From an uncultured Selenomonadaceae bacterium (GTDB taxonomy: Bacteria > Bacillota > Negativicutes > Selenomonadales > Selenomonadaceae): 15,615 nt of DNA. The position numbers were made by a program, and so were the translations under genes. How positions within the stretch are numbered: position 1 is the first letter of the stretch; each line of letters opens with the position of its first letter. Below the pieces are notes generated by a model that worked only from the letters and a program-made list of their open reading frames with translations, made no database searches and had not been told where the DNA came from. The DNA lies in NCBI GenBank assembly GCA_902782705.1, contig CACZOL010000174.1, positions 1 to 15,615 of the forward strand, in the 5' to 3' direction. Shown here piece after piece: positions 1 to 7,932 of this stretch.

Positions 1-1094
1 GCCATGTGTTCGTTGGCGTCGCTGGCAGCCTGCATGTACGCCTTCTCCATCGCGTTCGACTTAGGAGCGAGCGACATATACACTACGGCCTCGGTAAGAT
101 GCACCGAGCACTCCGGCATTCCTATCAGGTGACACGCGTGAAAAGCAGCCACCGCGATCTCGAGCGCTCTCGGGTCCGCCATGCCGACGTCCTCGCTCGC
201 GAAACGCGTCACCCGTCTCGCTATATACATCGGGTCCTCGCCCGCTTCAAGCATCCTTGCGAGCCAGTATATCGCCGCGTCGGCGTCCGAATTTCTCATC
301 GACTTGTGGAGCGCGGATATCAGGTTGTAATGCTCCTCGCCCGCCTTATCGTACAGGAGCGACTTTTTCGAGGTGCACTGCTCGATGGTCTCCTCGGTGA
401 CCGTAGTCTTTCCGGAAGCGTCCACGTCGCCGTTCAGCACAGCCATTTCAAGCGTTGAGAGCGCCGTCCTGGCGTCGCCGTTCGCGAACTCCGCGATTAC
501 GTGCACCGCGCTGTCGGACATCTCGACTTCCTGATTGCCGAAGCCCGCGGGATCCTTGAGCGCGCGCTTGAGAAGCTCCGATATCTCTTCTGTCGTAAGC
601 GCCTTGAGCACGAACACCTTGCAGCGCGAAAGAAGCGCCCCGTTTATCTCAAACGAAGGGTTTTCGGTTGTCGCGCCGATCAGTATAATGCTGCCCTTTT
701 CGACGAACGGCAGGAAAGCGTCCTGCTGAGCCTTGTTGAAGCGGTGTATCTCGTCCACGAACAGTATTGTGCGCTCGCCGAAACGGCGGTTCTCCTCGGC
801 CTGCTGCATGACGCCGCGAATCTCTTTGATTCCGCTGGTCACGGCGGAAAAGTCGATGAACGACGACTTTGTGCGCATCGCGATAATGCGCGCAAGCGTC
901 GTCTTTCCGACGCCCGGCGGCCCCCAGAAAATCATCGAGGCGACGCGGTCGCTCTCAATCAAGCGACGAAGCACCTTCCCTTCGCCGATCAAATGCTTTT
1001 GCCCGACGAATTCTTCCAGTGTCTGCGGGCGAAGACGCGCGGCCAAGGGCTGCGTCTCCCGATCCGACGCCTCAAAAAGCGAAGCCTGCTCCAC
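1..1094 (-). CDS. rarA: Replication-associated recombination protein A (RarA/MgsA AAA+ ATPase), 3' end cut by the window edge
   Basis: A clamp-loader-like AAA+ ATPase that acts at stalled replication forks (family knowledge). 364 residues are visible; the C-terminus lies beyond position 1, where a family member of about 420-440 residues would continue. The N-terminus has the family's PLAARLRP-x-LEEFVGQ block (about residues 17-31). Walker A GPPGVGKT is at about 58-65, Walker B LFVDEIHRFN at 111-120, the sensor-1 stretch ATTENPSFEIN at 141-151, then the Arg-finger-like ALLSRCKVF. I chose the GTG at 1094 because AAAGGGGG lies 9 bases upstream of it. An in-frame ATG at 1121 would add nine residues but has no Shine-Dalgarno site. 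It is the last visible gene of the relA-hydrolase-rarA run, 46 bp after the hydrolase stop. Only the start is doubtful. Confidence 0.93.
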   Translation of the reverse strand, partial: MEQASLFEASDRETQPLAARLRPQTLEEFVGQKHLIGEGKVLRRLIESDRVASMIFWGPPGVGKTTLARIIAMRTKSSFIDFSAVTSGIKEIRGVMQQAEENRRFGERTILFVDEIHRFNKAQQDAFLPFVEKGSIILIGATTENPSFEINGALLSRCKVFVLKALTTEEISELLKRALKDPAGFGNQEVEMSDSAVHVIAEFANGDARTALSTLEMAVLNGDVDASGKTTVTEETIEQCTSKKSLLYDKAGEEHYNLISALHKSMRNSDADAAIYWLARMLEAGEDPMYIARRVTRFASEDVGMADPRALEIAVAAFHACHLIGMPECSVHLTEAVVYMSLAPKSNAMEKAYMQAASDANEHM

Positions 1095-1140
1095 GCGAAA
1101 ACGCCCCCTTTCGTCATCCATCAATCAAAACTTATATGCT

Positions 1141-1779
1141 TTACCACTGTAAGAACGGATTGTGCGCCCGCTCCCAAGCAATCTCGGAGGACGGACCGTG
1201 TCCGGCGTAAACTTTTGTGTCGTCCGGCAGCACGAGAAGGCGTTTCTTGATATTGCCGATCAGCTCGACCTCTGAGCCGCCCGGAAAATCACTGCGACCG
1301 ATGGATCCTGCGAAAAGCGTGTCGCCGGTAAACGCGACGCCGTCGCCGACAAAGCAGACGCCGCCCTTCGAGTGGCCGGGCGTATGCAAGACTTCCAACT
1401 TGGACTGCCCGAAAGAGATTTCATCTCCCTCGGAAAGCAGATGTTCCGCAGGGCGTGCAAGCGCTCGGAAACCCATGAATGCCGACAGATTCAGCTTTAC
1501 GTCGCCGAGCATCGGCGCGTCTTCCTTGTGGATATAAAGCGGCGCCTCCGTCGCGTCGCGAATCGCGTCGTCCGCCCCGATGTGATCGCAGTGACCATGC
1601 GTATTCAGCACCGCCTTGATCGAAAGCCCCGTCTCTTTTATGTAAGAGAGAATCTCGTCCGCCATTCCGCCCGGATCGATTACGACGCCTTCGCGCGTAT
1701 CGTCATAAACGACGTAGCAGTTTTCGTCAAACGGCATAACCGCGAAGGACTGAACCATCAATTTGCCTATGGTTTCCAT
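1141..1779 (-). CDS. MBL-fold metallo-hydrolase (glyoxalase II / YcbL-like)
   Basis: A 212-residue cytosolic metallo-beta-lactamase-fold hydrolase, probably acting on a thioester such as S-lactoylglutathione or an analogue; the substrate cannot be read from sequence. Metal-binding motifs appear in family order: THGHCDHIGADD (HxHxDH, about 60-71), HTPGHSKGG (about 132), the bridging Asp in GDTLFAGSIGRSDFPGG (about 152) and a late metal-ligand His in YAGHGPSSE (about 193). The length matches short YcbL-type enzymes that lack the C-terminal substrate domain of classical GloB. The ATG start has GGGAGG seven bases upstream, and that site begins on the relA TAG stop (TAGGGAGG), so translation is probably coupled to relA. 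In many Firmicutes a related hydrolase sits near relA with dtd and hisS; here it stands directly between relA and rarA. Confidence 0.9.
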   Translation of the reverse strand: METIGKLMVQSFAVMPFDENCYVVYDDTREGVVIDPGGMADEILSYIKETGLSIKAVLNTHGHCDHIGADDAIRDATEAPLYIHKEDAPMLGDVKLNLSAFMGFRALARPAEHLLSEGDEISFGQSKLEVLHTPGHSKGGVCFVGDGVAFTGDTLFAGSIGRSDFPGGSEVELIGNIKKRLLVLPDDTKVYAGHGPSSEIAWERAHNPFLQW

Positions 1780-1791
1780 TGTCTCGCCTCC

Positions 1792-4023
1792 CTATTTTTC
1801 AGTATCATGAATCCCCTTCGCACCCGTCGGCATCGAGCGGCTTACGCTGTACACATCTTTGAGCCGCCGGAACCTCGTCATGATCTGCGCCACCTGCTGG
1901 GCATTCTTGACGTCAAGCCCCATGATGACCGTCGACGTCCTGTTGCTCCGATTCGGCTTCGCATTGATGGAGCTGATGTTGACCTTCATTTCAGACGTGA
2001 CCGCCAAAAGATCCGTCAGCATCCCGCTCCTGTCGTTACAAGTAATGGAAAGCTGCACCGTATAATCCTTGTCGAGTCCGATATCCCAATCCACTTCCAG
2101 CACGCGGGAAAAATCCCCCACGTCGTGAAAAATATTAGGGCAATCCTCCCGATGCACGGAAACGCCGCGGCCCCTCGTCACAAAACCGACGATGGGGTCG
2201 CCGGGAATCGGATTGCAGCAACGAGCAAGGCGCACCAAAAGCCCTGCTTCCCCTTCAACAAGAATGCCATGACTTGATTTCTTGACGACGCCCTGCTGCG
2301 GTTTCAACTCGGAAAGCAGCTTGGACACATCCGGTGCGGTAGTTGCCTTGAGTTCCTGCTTGTGCAGATCGATCAGCTTCGTCAAGATCCCGTTGGTCGT
2401 GACGCCGCCGAAACCCAAAGACGCCAACAGATCGTCCTCGCTGTTGATATTGAATTTCTTCGCCACCTGCGCGAGGCGGTCGTCTTTCAAAAGCTCCTTG
2501 GGCTCGTACCCGAGCCGCTTCGCCTCTTTCTCGATCAGCTCGTGACCGCGCACGATATTTTCTTCCCGCGTCGCTTTCTTGAACCACGAGCGTATTTTGT
2601 TGCGCGTTTCAGACGACGAGACGATATTCAGCCAATCGCGGGACGGACCGTTGTTCGCCTTGTTCGTGATGATGGAAACAATATCGCCGTTTTTGAGCTT
2701 GTATTCCAGCGGCACGAGCTTGCCGTTGACTTTCGCGCCGACACAGTGATGGCCGACTTCGGTATGAATACGATAAGCAAAATCAAGCGGAATCGAGCCC
2801 TTCGGCAATCCGATAACGTCCCCGCGCGGCGTAAAGACAAAAACCTCGTCGGCGAAAACGTCGACCTTCAGCGCCTCGACATACTCCCGCGGATCGCTGA
2901 GTTCCTGCTGGAGATTGACCATCTGACGCAGCCACGACATTTTTTGATCGTACGCATTGCCCGCGACGGTACTTTTCCCCGACTCTTTGTACTTCCAGTG
3001 CGCGGCAAATCCGTATTCCGAAACCTGATGCATCTCAAACGTACGGATCTGGATTTCCAGCGGATAGCCGCGCGTCATGACCGTCGTATGCAGCGACTGA
3101 TAACCGTTGGACTTCGGCATCGCGATATAATCTTTGAACCGCCCCGGCATAGGCTTCCACATCGCGTGAATGATACCCAGCACCCCGTAGCACTCAGACT
3201 CCGTCTTGACGAGTACGCGCACGGCGGAAAGATCGTATATTTCGCTGATGTCTTTATTGTCGCGGTGCATTTTCTTGTAAATGCTGTAAAAATGTTTTGC
3301 GCGTCCGCGAATCTCCGCTTTCATGCCGACGGCGACAAGCTTTTCATGAAGCTGCGCCATCGCGTCGTCAATAAACGCCTGACGCTCCTGCCTCTTCTGT
3401 TTTACGCTCTCCACGAGGTCGTAATAGATTTCCGGCTCCAGATACCGCAGGCACAAATCCTCAAGCTCACATTTGATATTGGAAATACCGAGCCGATTCG
3501 CCAGCGGCGCATAAATCTCGATGGTCTCCCGCGCAATGCGCTTTTGCTTGTCCGCGCGCATATATTTGAGCGTACGCATATTGTGCAGACGGTCGGCAAG
3601 CTTGATGAGGATTACGCGCAAATCCTTCGCCATCGCCAGAAACAGCTTCCGATAGTTCTCGAGTTGCTGCTCTTCCTTCGATTTGTATTCGATCTTGCCA
3701 AGCTTCGTCACGCCGTCGATCAGCATCGCGACCTCGTCGCCGAATTTCTCCTGCATCTCCTCGATCGTAAAGGTCGTATCCTCGACAACGTCGTGCAGGA
3801 GCGCCGCGGAAATCGCCGCCTCGTCAAGGTGCATATCGGAAAGGATATACGCCACATTCAGCGGGTGAATGATATACTCCTCGCCCGATGCGCGCATCTG
3901 CCCCTCATGCGCCTCTTTCGCAAGCTCATAAGCTTTGGAAATCAACTCCACATTCGAGCCCGGCTGCGTATGTTTTACCTCGGAAATTATATCTTCAATC
4001 GTAATCGGTTTTGGCTTGGTCAT
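1792..4023 (-). CDS. relA: Bifunctional (p)ppGpp synthetase/hydrolase (RelA/SpoT family, long RSH)
   Basis: The long RSH enzyme of the stringent response, making (p)ppGpp from ATP plus GDP/GTP and degrading it. From the ATG at 4023 it is 743 residues, normal for the family. The N-terminal HD hydrolase looks intact: His53, HD at 77-78 with ED at 81-82, and Asp144 in KLADRLHNMR. The synthetase domain carries RFKD at 295-298, the variant seen in bifunctional Rel enzymes rather than the ExDD of monofunctional RelA, followed by SNGYQSLHTTV. A TGS domain (about 395-455), a Cys-containing zinc-finger region (LARCCNPIPGDP ... HREDCPN) and a C-terminal ACT domain complete it. A GTG at 4032 is in frame, but GGTGGGG is better spaced for the ATG. 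A promoter with TATAAT lies about 55 bp upstream. Confidence 0.97.
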   Translation of the reverse strand: MTKPKPITIEDIISEVKHTQPGSNVELISKAYELAKEAHEGQMRASGEEYIIHPLNVAYILSDMHLDEAAISAALLHDVVEDTTFTIEEMQEKFGDEVAMLIDGVTKLGKIEYKSKEEQQLENYRKLFLAMAKDLRVILIKLADRLHNMRTLKYMRADKQKRIARETIEIYAPLANRLGISNIKCELEDLCLRYLEPEIYYDLVESVKQKRQERQAFIDDAMAQLHEKLVAVGMKAEIRGRAKHFYSIYKKMHRDNKDISEIYDLSAVRVLVKTESECYGVLGIIHAMWKPMPGRFKDYIAMPKSNGYQSLHTTVMTRGYPLEIQIRTFEMHQVSEYGFAAHWKYKESGKSTVAGNAYDQKMSWLRQMVNLQQELSDPREYVEALKVDVFADEVFVFTPRGDVIGLPKGSIPLDFAYRIHTEVGHHCVGAKVNGKLVPLEYKLKNGDIVSIITNKANNGPSRDWLNIVSSSETRNKIRSWFKKATREENIVRGHELIEKEAKRLGYEPKELLKDDRLAQVAKKFNINSEDDLLASLGFGGVTTNGILTKLIDLHKQELKATTAPDVSKLLSELKPQQGVVKKSSHGILVEGEAGLLVRLARCCNPIPGDPIVGFVTRGRGVSVHREDCPNIFHDVGDFSRVLEVDWDIGLDKDYTVQLSITCNDRSGMLTDLLAVTSEMKVNISSINAKPNRSNRTSTVIMGLDVKNAQQVAQIMTRFRRLKDVYSVSRSMPTGAKGIHDTEK

Positions 4024-4077
4024 ACGACTCACCCCACCGTGTATCGTCCAAAAATTGCCGTAATAACTACTTCAAAT

Positions 4078-4106
4078 ATTATATCATGCCAAAAACGAAA
4101 GGAAAA
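4078..4106 (-). promoter_or_regulatory. Probable sigma-A promoter of relA
   Basis: A perfect minus-strand TATAAT lies at 4078-4083. Seventeen bases upstream the best -35 is TTTTCC (4101-4106), a poor match. The site sits in the 94-bp gap between the adaptor gene and relA and would give a leader of roughly 45-50 nt. No terminator was seen after the adaptor gene, so relA may also receive read-through. Confidence 0.5.
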
Positions 4107-4117
4107 GGAACGTGCGC

Positions 4118-5113
4118 TCAGTCAAGACGGACGCGTACCGTCGTTCTCTCTGCAGGACGGACAACGACGCCTTCCCTTGGAGGAATCGAAATACGAATCG
4201 TCAGCTTGCCCGCGTGCAAATCATCCGGACGGATGCCTTCCGTACCCTTCGTCCCGTCCGTCGAAGACGCATGAGACGGCTCCCGGATCTCCGCGATGCT
4301 TCCCAAATATTCCTTTCCGCTCAAAACGTAAGTAACCATCTGTCCGACATAAAGAAGATCGCGATTGGCAGGATCGGTATACGCTTCCAGCCACATATCC
4401 TCAGCCGCGCCAATCCGAAAAACCGGCTCGCCGGCGCGCACTTCGCTCCCTTCCTTGACTTCGGTAAAATACGCGACGCCGTCAACAGGCGCCGTCACCT
4501 CCGTCGCGTCGGAAGCCTGCCGAGCGGCCGCGAGCGCCGCCTCCGCCTGTCGCACCTGAAACTCGGCGCGGCTGATTGCTTCCGGACTTCCGGGACGCGT
4601 CACCGTCTGATACGAAACGCCCCCCGAAAGCGCCGCCTGATAGGCCGCTTCAGCCTCGTCTCTTTCGTTTGCGCTGACCGCGCCCATGTCGTAAAGAAAC
4701 TGAACCTTTTCATAACGCGCACGCGCGGCCTCGGCGTCCCCGCCGCCGCCGCCGAAAACAGGCTGTACCGTCACGACGCCCGCGTTAAGTTCGTCCAAGT
4801 TTCGCTTGGAAAGCGCGAGATACTCTTCCAATTGCTGAATCTGCTCCGGCGAAACCTTGACCTTTATTTTTGCCAAAACTTGCCCGCGCTTCACTGCTTC
4901 ACCGTCGGCAATCAATACTTCCGTGATCGTGCCGGCCGCTCGCGTCCGCGTCTGTACGACATGCCCGGCGACTTCCGCCTCGACGATGGAAAGCGTGCGA
5001 TGCCTTGACTGGTAAAGCCATACAACGCCCGCGCAAAGAAAAGCCGCCAAAAGCAGCGCCGCGAAACCGTACTTTATGATTGGCCGCACTTTATCGCTGA
5101 TATCGACTTCCAA
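4118..5113 (-). CDS. HlyD-family periplasmic adaptor (membrane fusion) protein, orphan
   Basis: A 331-residue membrane-fusion adaptor of the HlyD/EmrA type, which in diderms joins an inner-membrane exporter to an outer-membrane channel. One membrane segment lies at about 15-34 after a short charged N-terminus. The first lipoyl half (AAGTITEVLIADGEAVKRGQ) is near 59-78, an Ala/Glu-rich helical hairpin at about 87-200, the second half (VTAPVDGVAYFTEVKEGSEV) near 206-225, then the beta-barrel region. Gly-rich FGGGGGD interrupts the hairpin. The start is TTG at 5113 with GGAGG eight bases upstream; the nearby ATG at 5130 is out of frame. No exporter ATPase, permease or outer-membrane factor is next to it, so its partner must be encoded elsewhere. 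It begins right after the alaS terminator. The family call is firm; the substrate is unknown. Confidence 0.88.
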   Translation of the reverse strand: MEVDISDKVRPIIKYGFAALLLAAFLCAGVVWLYQSRHRTLSIVEAEVAGHVVQTRTRAAGTITEVLIADGEAVKRGQVLAKIKVKVSPEQIQQLEEYLALSKRNLDELNAGVVTVQPVFGGGGGDAEAARARYEKVQFLYDMGAVSANERDEAEAAYQAALSGGVSYQTVTRPGSPEAISRAEFQVRQAEAALAAARQASDATEVTAPVDGVAYFTEVKEGSEVRAGEPVFRIGAAEDMWLEAYTDPANRDLLYVGQMVTYVLSGKEYLGSIAEIREPSHASSTDGTKGTEGIRPDDLHAGKLTIRISIPPREGVVVRPAERTTVRVRLD

Positions 5114-5131
5114 AAGCCCTTCCTCCCCATG

Positions 5132-5157
5132 AAAAAGCGCGCAGAAAGCCTGCGCGC
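5132..5157 (-). terminator. Rho-independent terminator after alaS
   Basis: On the minus strand a perfect 8-bp stem GCGCGCAG / CTGCGCGC (arms 5150-5157 and 5137-5144) with a 5-nt loop is followed by TTTTT (5136 to 5132). It starts 16 bp after the alaS stop. The downstream adaptor gene's GGAGG begins only a few bases past the T run, so any read-through transcript would carry that gene. Confidence 0.85.
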
Positions 5158-5173
5158 CTGTATTTTATCCGCG

Positions 5174-7804
5174 TTATGCCAACCCGAGCTGTGATTTGAG
5201 CACGGAAACCGCCTTCTCCATCGCTTTCGGAATCTTCTCCGGCTCCTTGCCGCCCGCTTGCGCCATCTCAGGACGTCCGCCGCCGCCGCCGCCGACTTCC
5301 TTCGCGGCTTCCTTGACAATCTTGCCGACATGCACGCCGCTCGCCACAGCCTCTTTCGAAGCCTTCGCAACGATATTGACCTTATCGTCCATGATCGCGC
5401 AAAGAACGACGACGCCTTTTTTAAGCTTCGCTTCCGTCAGGTCGGCCATCTCACGAAGCGCGTCCATACTGTCGACGTTTGCCTTGCCCGTTACGCACTG
5501 CACGTCTCCGTACGTCTGCATCGCCATCAAGAGCTTTTGCGCATCGGCGCGCTCTTGCATACGATGGACTTCGTCGATCGTCTTCTTCATTTCTTTATAG
5601 TCCGCCGCAAGCGCAGAAAGCCGCTGCACGACCTCCGTATCACGGCACTTCAAGACTTCCGCCGCCTGCGAAAGCGCTTCCGCCCGCTCATGCGCCCAGC
5701 GAAGCGCCGCTTCGCCGGTAATCGCCTCGATACGCCGAACGCCCGCAGCTACGCCCGTCTCACTGACAATCTTGAACATGCCGATCTGTCCGACATTCGC
5801 CACATGAGAACCGCCGCAAAGCTCCATACTGAATCCCGGCACGGTCACAACACGAACGACGTCTCCATACTTCTCACCGAAAAGGGCCATCGCGCCTTTC
5901 GCTTTGGCCTCGTCTTGTTTCATCTGCGCGATCTCGACATCCTGCGCCTGCAAAATCACGTGATTGACCAACTCTTCCACGTCCGCAAGCTGCTGCGCCG
6001 ATACCGGCTCGAAATTCGAGAAATCGAAACGCAGGCGCTCCGGCGTGACGAGCGAGCCCGCCTGATTGACCTGATCGCCGACGACGCGCTTCAGCGCCGC
6101 CTGCAAAAGATGCGTCGCCGTATGATTGCGCGCCGATGCAAGCTTCTTTTCGCGATCCACGACAATCTTGACGGTATCGCCGACTTTCAGCAGCCCTTCT
6201 TCCACATAGCCGATATGATAAATCGTGCCGTCCGGAAGCTTCTTCGCATTCGATACCTGCACACGGCCAAACTCCGTCGTAAACAAGCCGACGTCGCCGA
6301 CTTGTCCGCCGCCCTCCGCATAAAACGGCGTCGCGTCGAGGATGATCCCCGCTTCTTCGCCGTCCGTCAACGAATCGGCCAGAACGCCGTCCTTCCAAAG
6401 AGCAACGACTTTTGCCTCTTTCGCCGTCGGGTCCTGCTTCAGACTCTTAACGTCGATGCCGCTGAGATCGGGCACCGCTACGCGCTGATTTTCCTGACGC
6501 GCAGCGCGCGCACGCTCGCGCTGCTCCTGCATCGCCTTGTCAAATCCGGCACGGTCGAGCGTCAGGCCGCTCTCCTGCAAGATCTCGTCCGTCAGCTCCC
6601 ACGGAAAGCCGTAAGTATCATAAAGCCTAAACGCGCTTTCGCCGTCCAGCTCCTTTTTGCCCTGCGCCTTGACCGTCTTGATCTCGCCGGCCAAAAGCTC
6701 GCAGCCTTGCTCCAACGTCGCATTAAAACGCTCTTCCTCAAGCTGAATGACTTTCTTGATATAATCTTGGCGCTCCGTGATCGCCTCGAAATCCGGCGCG
6801 TCCTTGTAAATCTTGACGACCGCATCCACGGCGCCCGTCAAAAACGGCTTGTCCATACCGAGCAGCCGCCCGTGACGCACTGCACGGCGAAGGATCCGGC
6901 GAAGCACATAGCCGCGCCCCTCGTTCGACGGCAGAATACCGTCCATGATCATGACCGTCATGCTGCGCGCATGATCGGCGATGACCTTGAGGGAAATATC
7001 CTTCTGCGCGTCCTCGCCGTACTTCACACCCGATACGCCGGAAGCATACTCAATGATCGGATACAAGAGATCGGTCTCGAAATTCGTCCGCTTGCCCTGC
7101 AGCACGGAAGCTAGGCGCTCAAGGCCGCATCCCGTGTCGATATTCTTATGCGCAAGCGGCTTGTACTCGCCGTCCTCCGTCTTGTCGTACTGCGTAAAGA
7201 CAAGATTCCAGATCTCCAAATACCGGTCGCAGTCACAGCCAACGGCACAGGTCGGCTCGCCGCATCCGCGATCCGCGCCGAGATCGATATAAATCTCCGA
7301 GTCAGGACCGCAGGGGCCGGGGCCGATTTCCCAAAAATTATCTTCCAGCTTCACAATATGGTCGGCCAAAAAACCGGGCTGCTTTCTCCAGATTTCCGCC
7401 GCTTCTTCATCCTTCGGGTAAATCGTCGCGTAAAGTTTTTCCTTCGGGAGCTCGACGACCTCCGTCAAGAATTCCCACGCCCACGCAATCGCTTCTTCTT
7501 TGAAATAATCGCCGAAAGAGAAATTTCCAAGCATCTCAAAATACGTCTGGTGGCGGGCAGTCCGACCAACGTTTTCAATATCGCCCGTACGAACGCAACG
7601 CTGACTCGTCGTAATGCGAGTACGCGGCGGCTTCATCTTACCTGTAAAAAACGGCTTGAACGGCGCCATACCTGCGCCAATCATCAAAAGCGTCGGATCG
7701 TTCTCAGGAATCAGCGACGCGCTCGCAAGGCGCAAATGCCCCGCCTTTTTTTCAAAAAAATCGAGATACGCCTCTCGCAGCTCGTTTCCCGTCATGAATT
7801 TCAA
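5174..7804 (-). CDS. alaS: Alanyl-tRNA synthetase
   Basis: Charges tRNA-Ala with alanine and edits mischarged Ser/Gly; cytosolic and essential. At 876 residues it is full length. The class II catalytic core is N-terminal (LASASLIPENDPTLLMIGAG at about 26-45; GPGPCGPDSEIYIDLG near 160). The editing/SAD domain carries the zinc motif HTATH at about 558-562 and CGGSH near 660. The C-terminal DHHA1 domain has the glycine-rich GGGGGGRPEMAQAGG. The predicted start is TTG at 7804: GGGAG lies nine bases upstream of it, whereas the ATG three codons later (7795) would be 18 bases from that site. There is a near-consensus promoter with a leader of only about 35 nt, too short for a T-box. A strong terminator follows. 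Confidence 0.97.
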   Translation of the reverse strand: MKFMTGNELREAYLDFFEKKAGHLRLASASLIPENDPTLLMIGAGMAPFKPFFTGKMKPPRTRITTSQRCVRTGDIENVGRTARHQTYFEMLGNFSFGDYFKEEAIAWAWEFLTEVVELPKEKLYATIYPKDEEAAEIWRKQPGFLADHIVKLEDNFWEIGPGPCGPDSEIYIDLGADRGCGEPTCAVGCDCDRYLEIWNLVFTQYDKTEDGEYKPLAHKNIDTGCGLERLASVLQGKRTNFETDLLYPIIEYASGVSGVKYGEDAQKDISLKVIADHARSMTVMIMDGILPSNEGRGYVLRRILRRAVRHGRLLGMDKPFLTGAVDAVVKIYKDAPDFEAITERQDYIKKVIQLEEERFNATLEQGCELLAGEIKTVKAQGKKELDGESAFRLYDTYGFPWELTDEILQESGLTLDRAGFDKAMQEQRERARAARQENQRVAVPDLSGIDVKSLKQDPTAKEAKVVALWKDGVLADSLTDGEEAGIILDATPFYAEGGGQVGDVGLFTTEFGRVQVSNAKKLPDGTIYHIGYVEEGLLKVGDTVKIVVDREKKLASARNHTATHLLQAALKRVVGDQVNQAGSLVTPERLRFDFSNFEPVSAQQLADVEELVNHVILQAQDVEIAQMKQDEAKAKGAMALFGEKYGDVVRVVTVPGFSMELCGGSHVANVGQIGMFKIVSETGVAAGVRRIEAITGEAALRWAHERAEALSQAAEVLKCRDTEVVQRLSALAADYKEMKKTIDEVHRMQERADAQKLLMAMQTYGDVQCVTGKANVDSMDALREMADLTEAKLKKGVVVLCAIMDDKVNIVAKASKEAVASGVHVGKIVKEAAKEVGGGGGGRPEMAQAGGKEPEKIPKAMEKAVSVLKSQLGLA

Positions 7805-7843
7805 CAGTATCAGCTCCCATTACATGCTATCGGTAACTAGATG

Positions 7844-7873
7844 ATTATATAATAACCACCAATATAAAGTCAA
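7844..7873 (-). promoter_or_regulatory. Strong sigma-A promoter of alaS
   Basis: Minus strand TTGACT (7868-7873), an 18-bp spacer and TATAAT (7844-7849). The match is 5/6 and 6/6. The expected transcription start near 7837 leaves a short leader before the TTG start codon of alaS. Confidence 0.8.
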
Positions 7874-7890
7874 TTTCAGAAAAGCAAATG

Positions 7891-7904
7891 TTTTTCCGGA
7901 AAAA
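7891..7904. repeat. 14-bp perfect palindrome upstream of the alaS promoter
   Basis: The sequence tttttccggaaaaa is a perfect palindrome lying about 18 bp upstream of the alaS -35 box and about 30 bp past the glycosyltransferase stop. It could be an operator or a weak terminator-like fold for the glycosyltransferase. The GC core is only four bases, so it is not a convincing terminator. Function unknown. Confidence 0.35.
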
Positions 7905-7932
7905 TCGTGGTATGACGCTGCCTTTATGACAG

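Noticed and set aside
1095..1121. ATG at 1121 as the rarA start
   Set aside because: No Shine-Dalgarno lies upstream of it, while AAAGGGGG is well placed for the GTG at 1094; kept as an alternative only.
2362..4335. 657-codon open frame on the plus strand opposite relA
   Set aside because: It is a reverse-strand shadow of relA: Arg/His-rich, no domain, no ribosome site, and the opposite strand encodes a complete conserved enzyme.
5258..7114. 618-codon open frame on the plus strand opposite alaS
   Set aside because: It is a shadow of alaS caused by skewed codon third positions; composition is Arg/Leu/His-rich and no motif is visible.
7891..7904. Terminator for the glycosyltransferase gene
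   Set aside because: The palindrome has only a CCGG core between A and T runs, so a stable hairpin is unlikely; kept only as a palindrome.
7805..7932. T-box riboswitch upstream of alaS
   Set aside because: The transcribed leader predicted from the promoter is about 35 nt, far too short, and no T-box sequence or terminator is visible in it.
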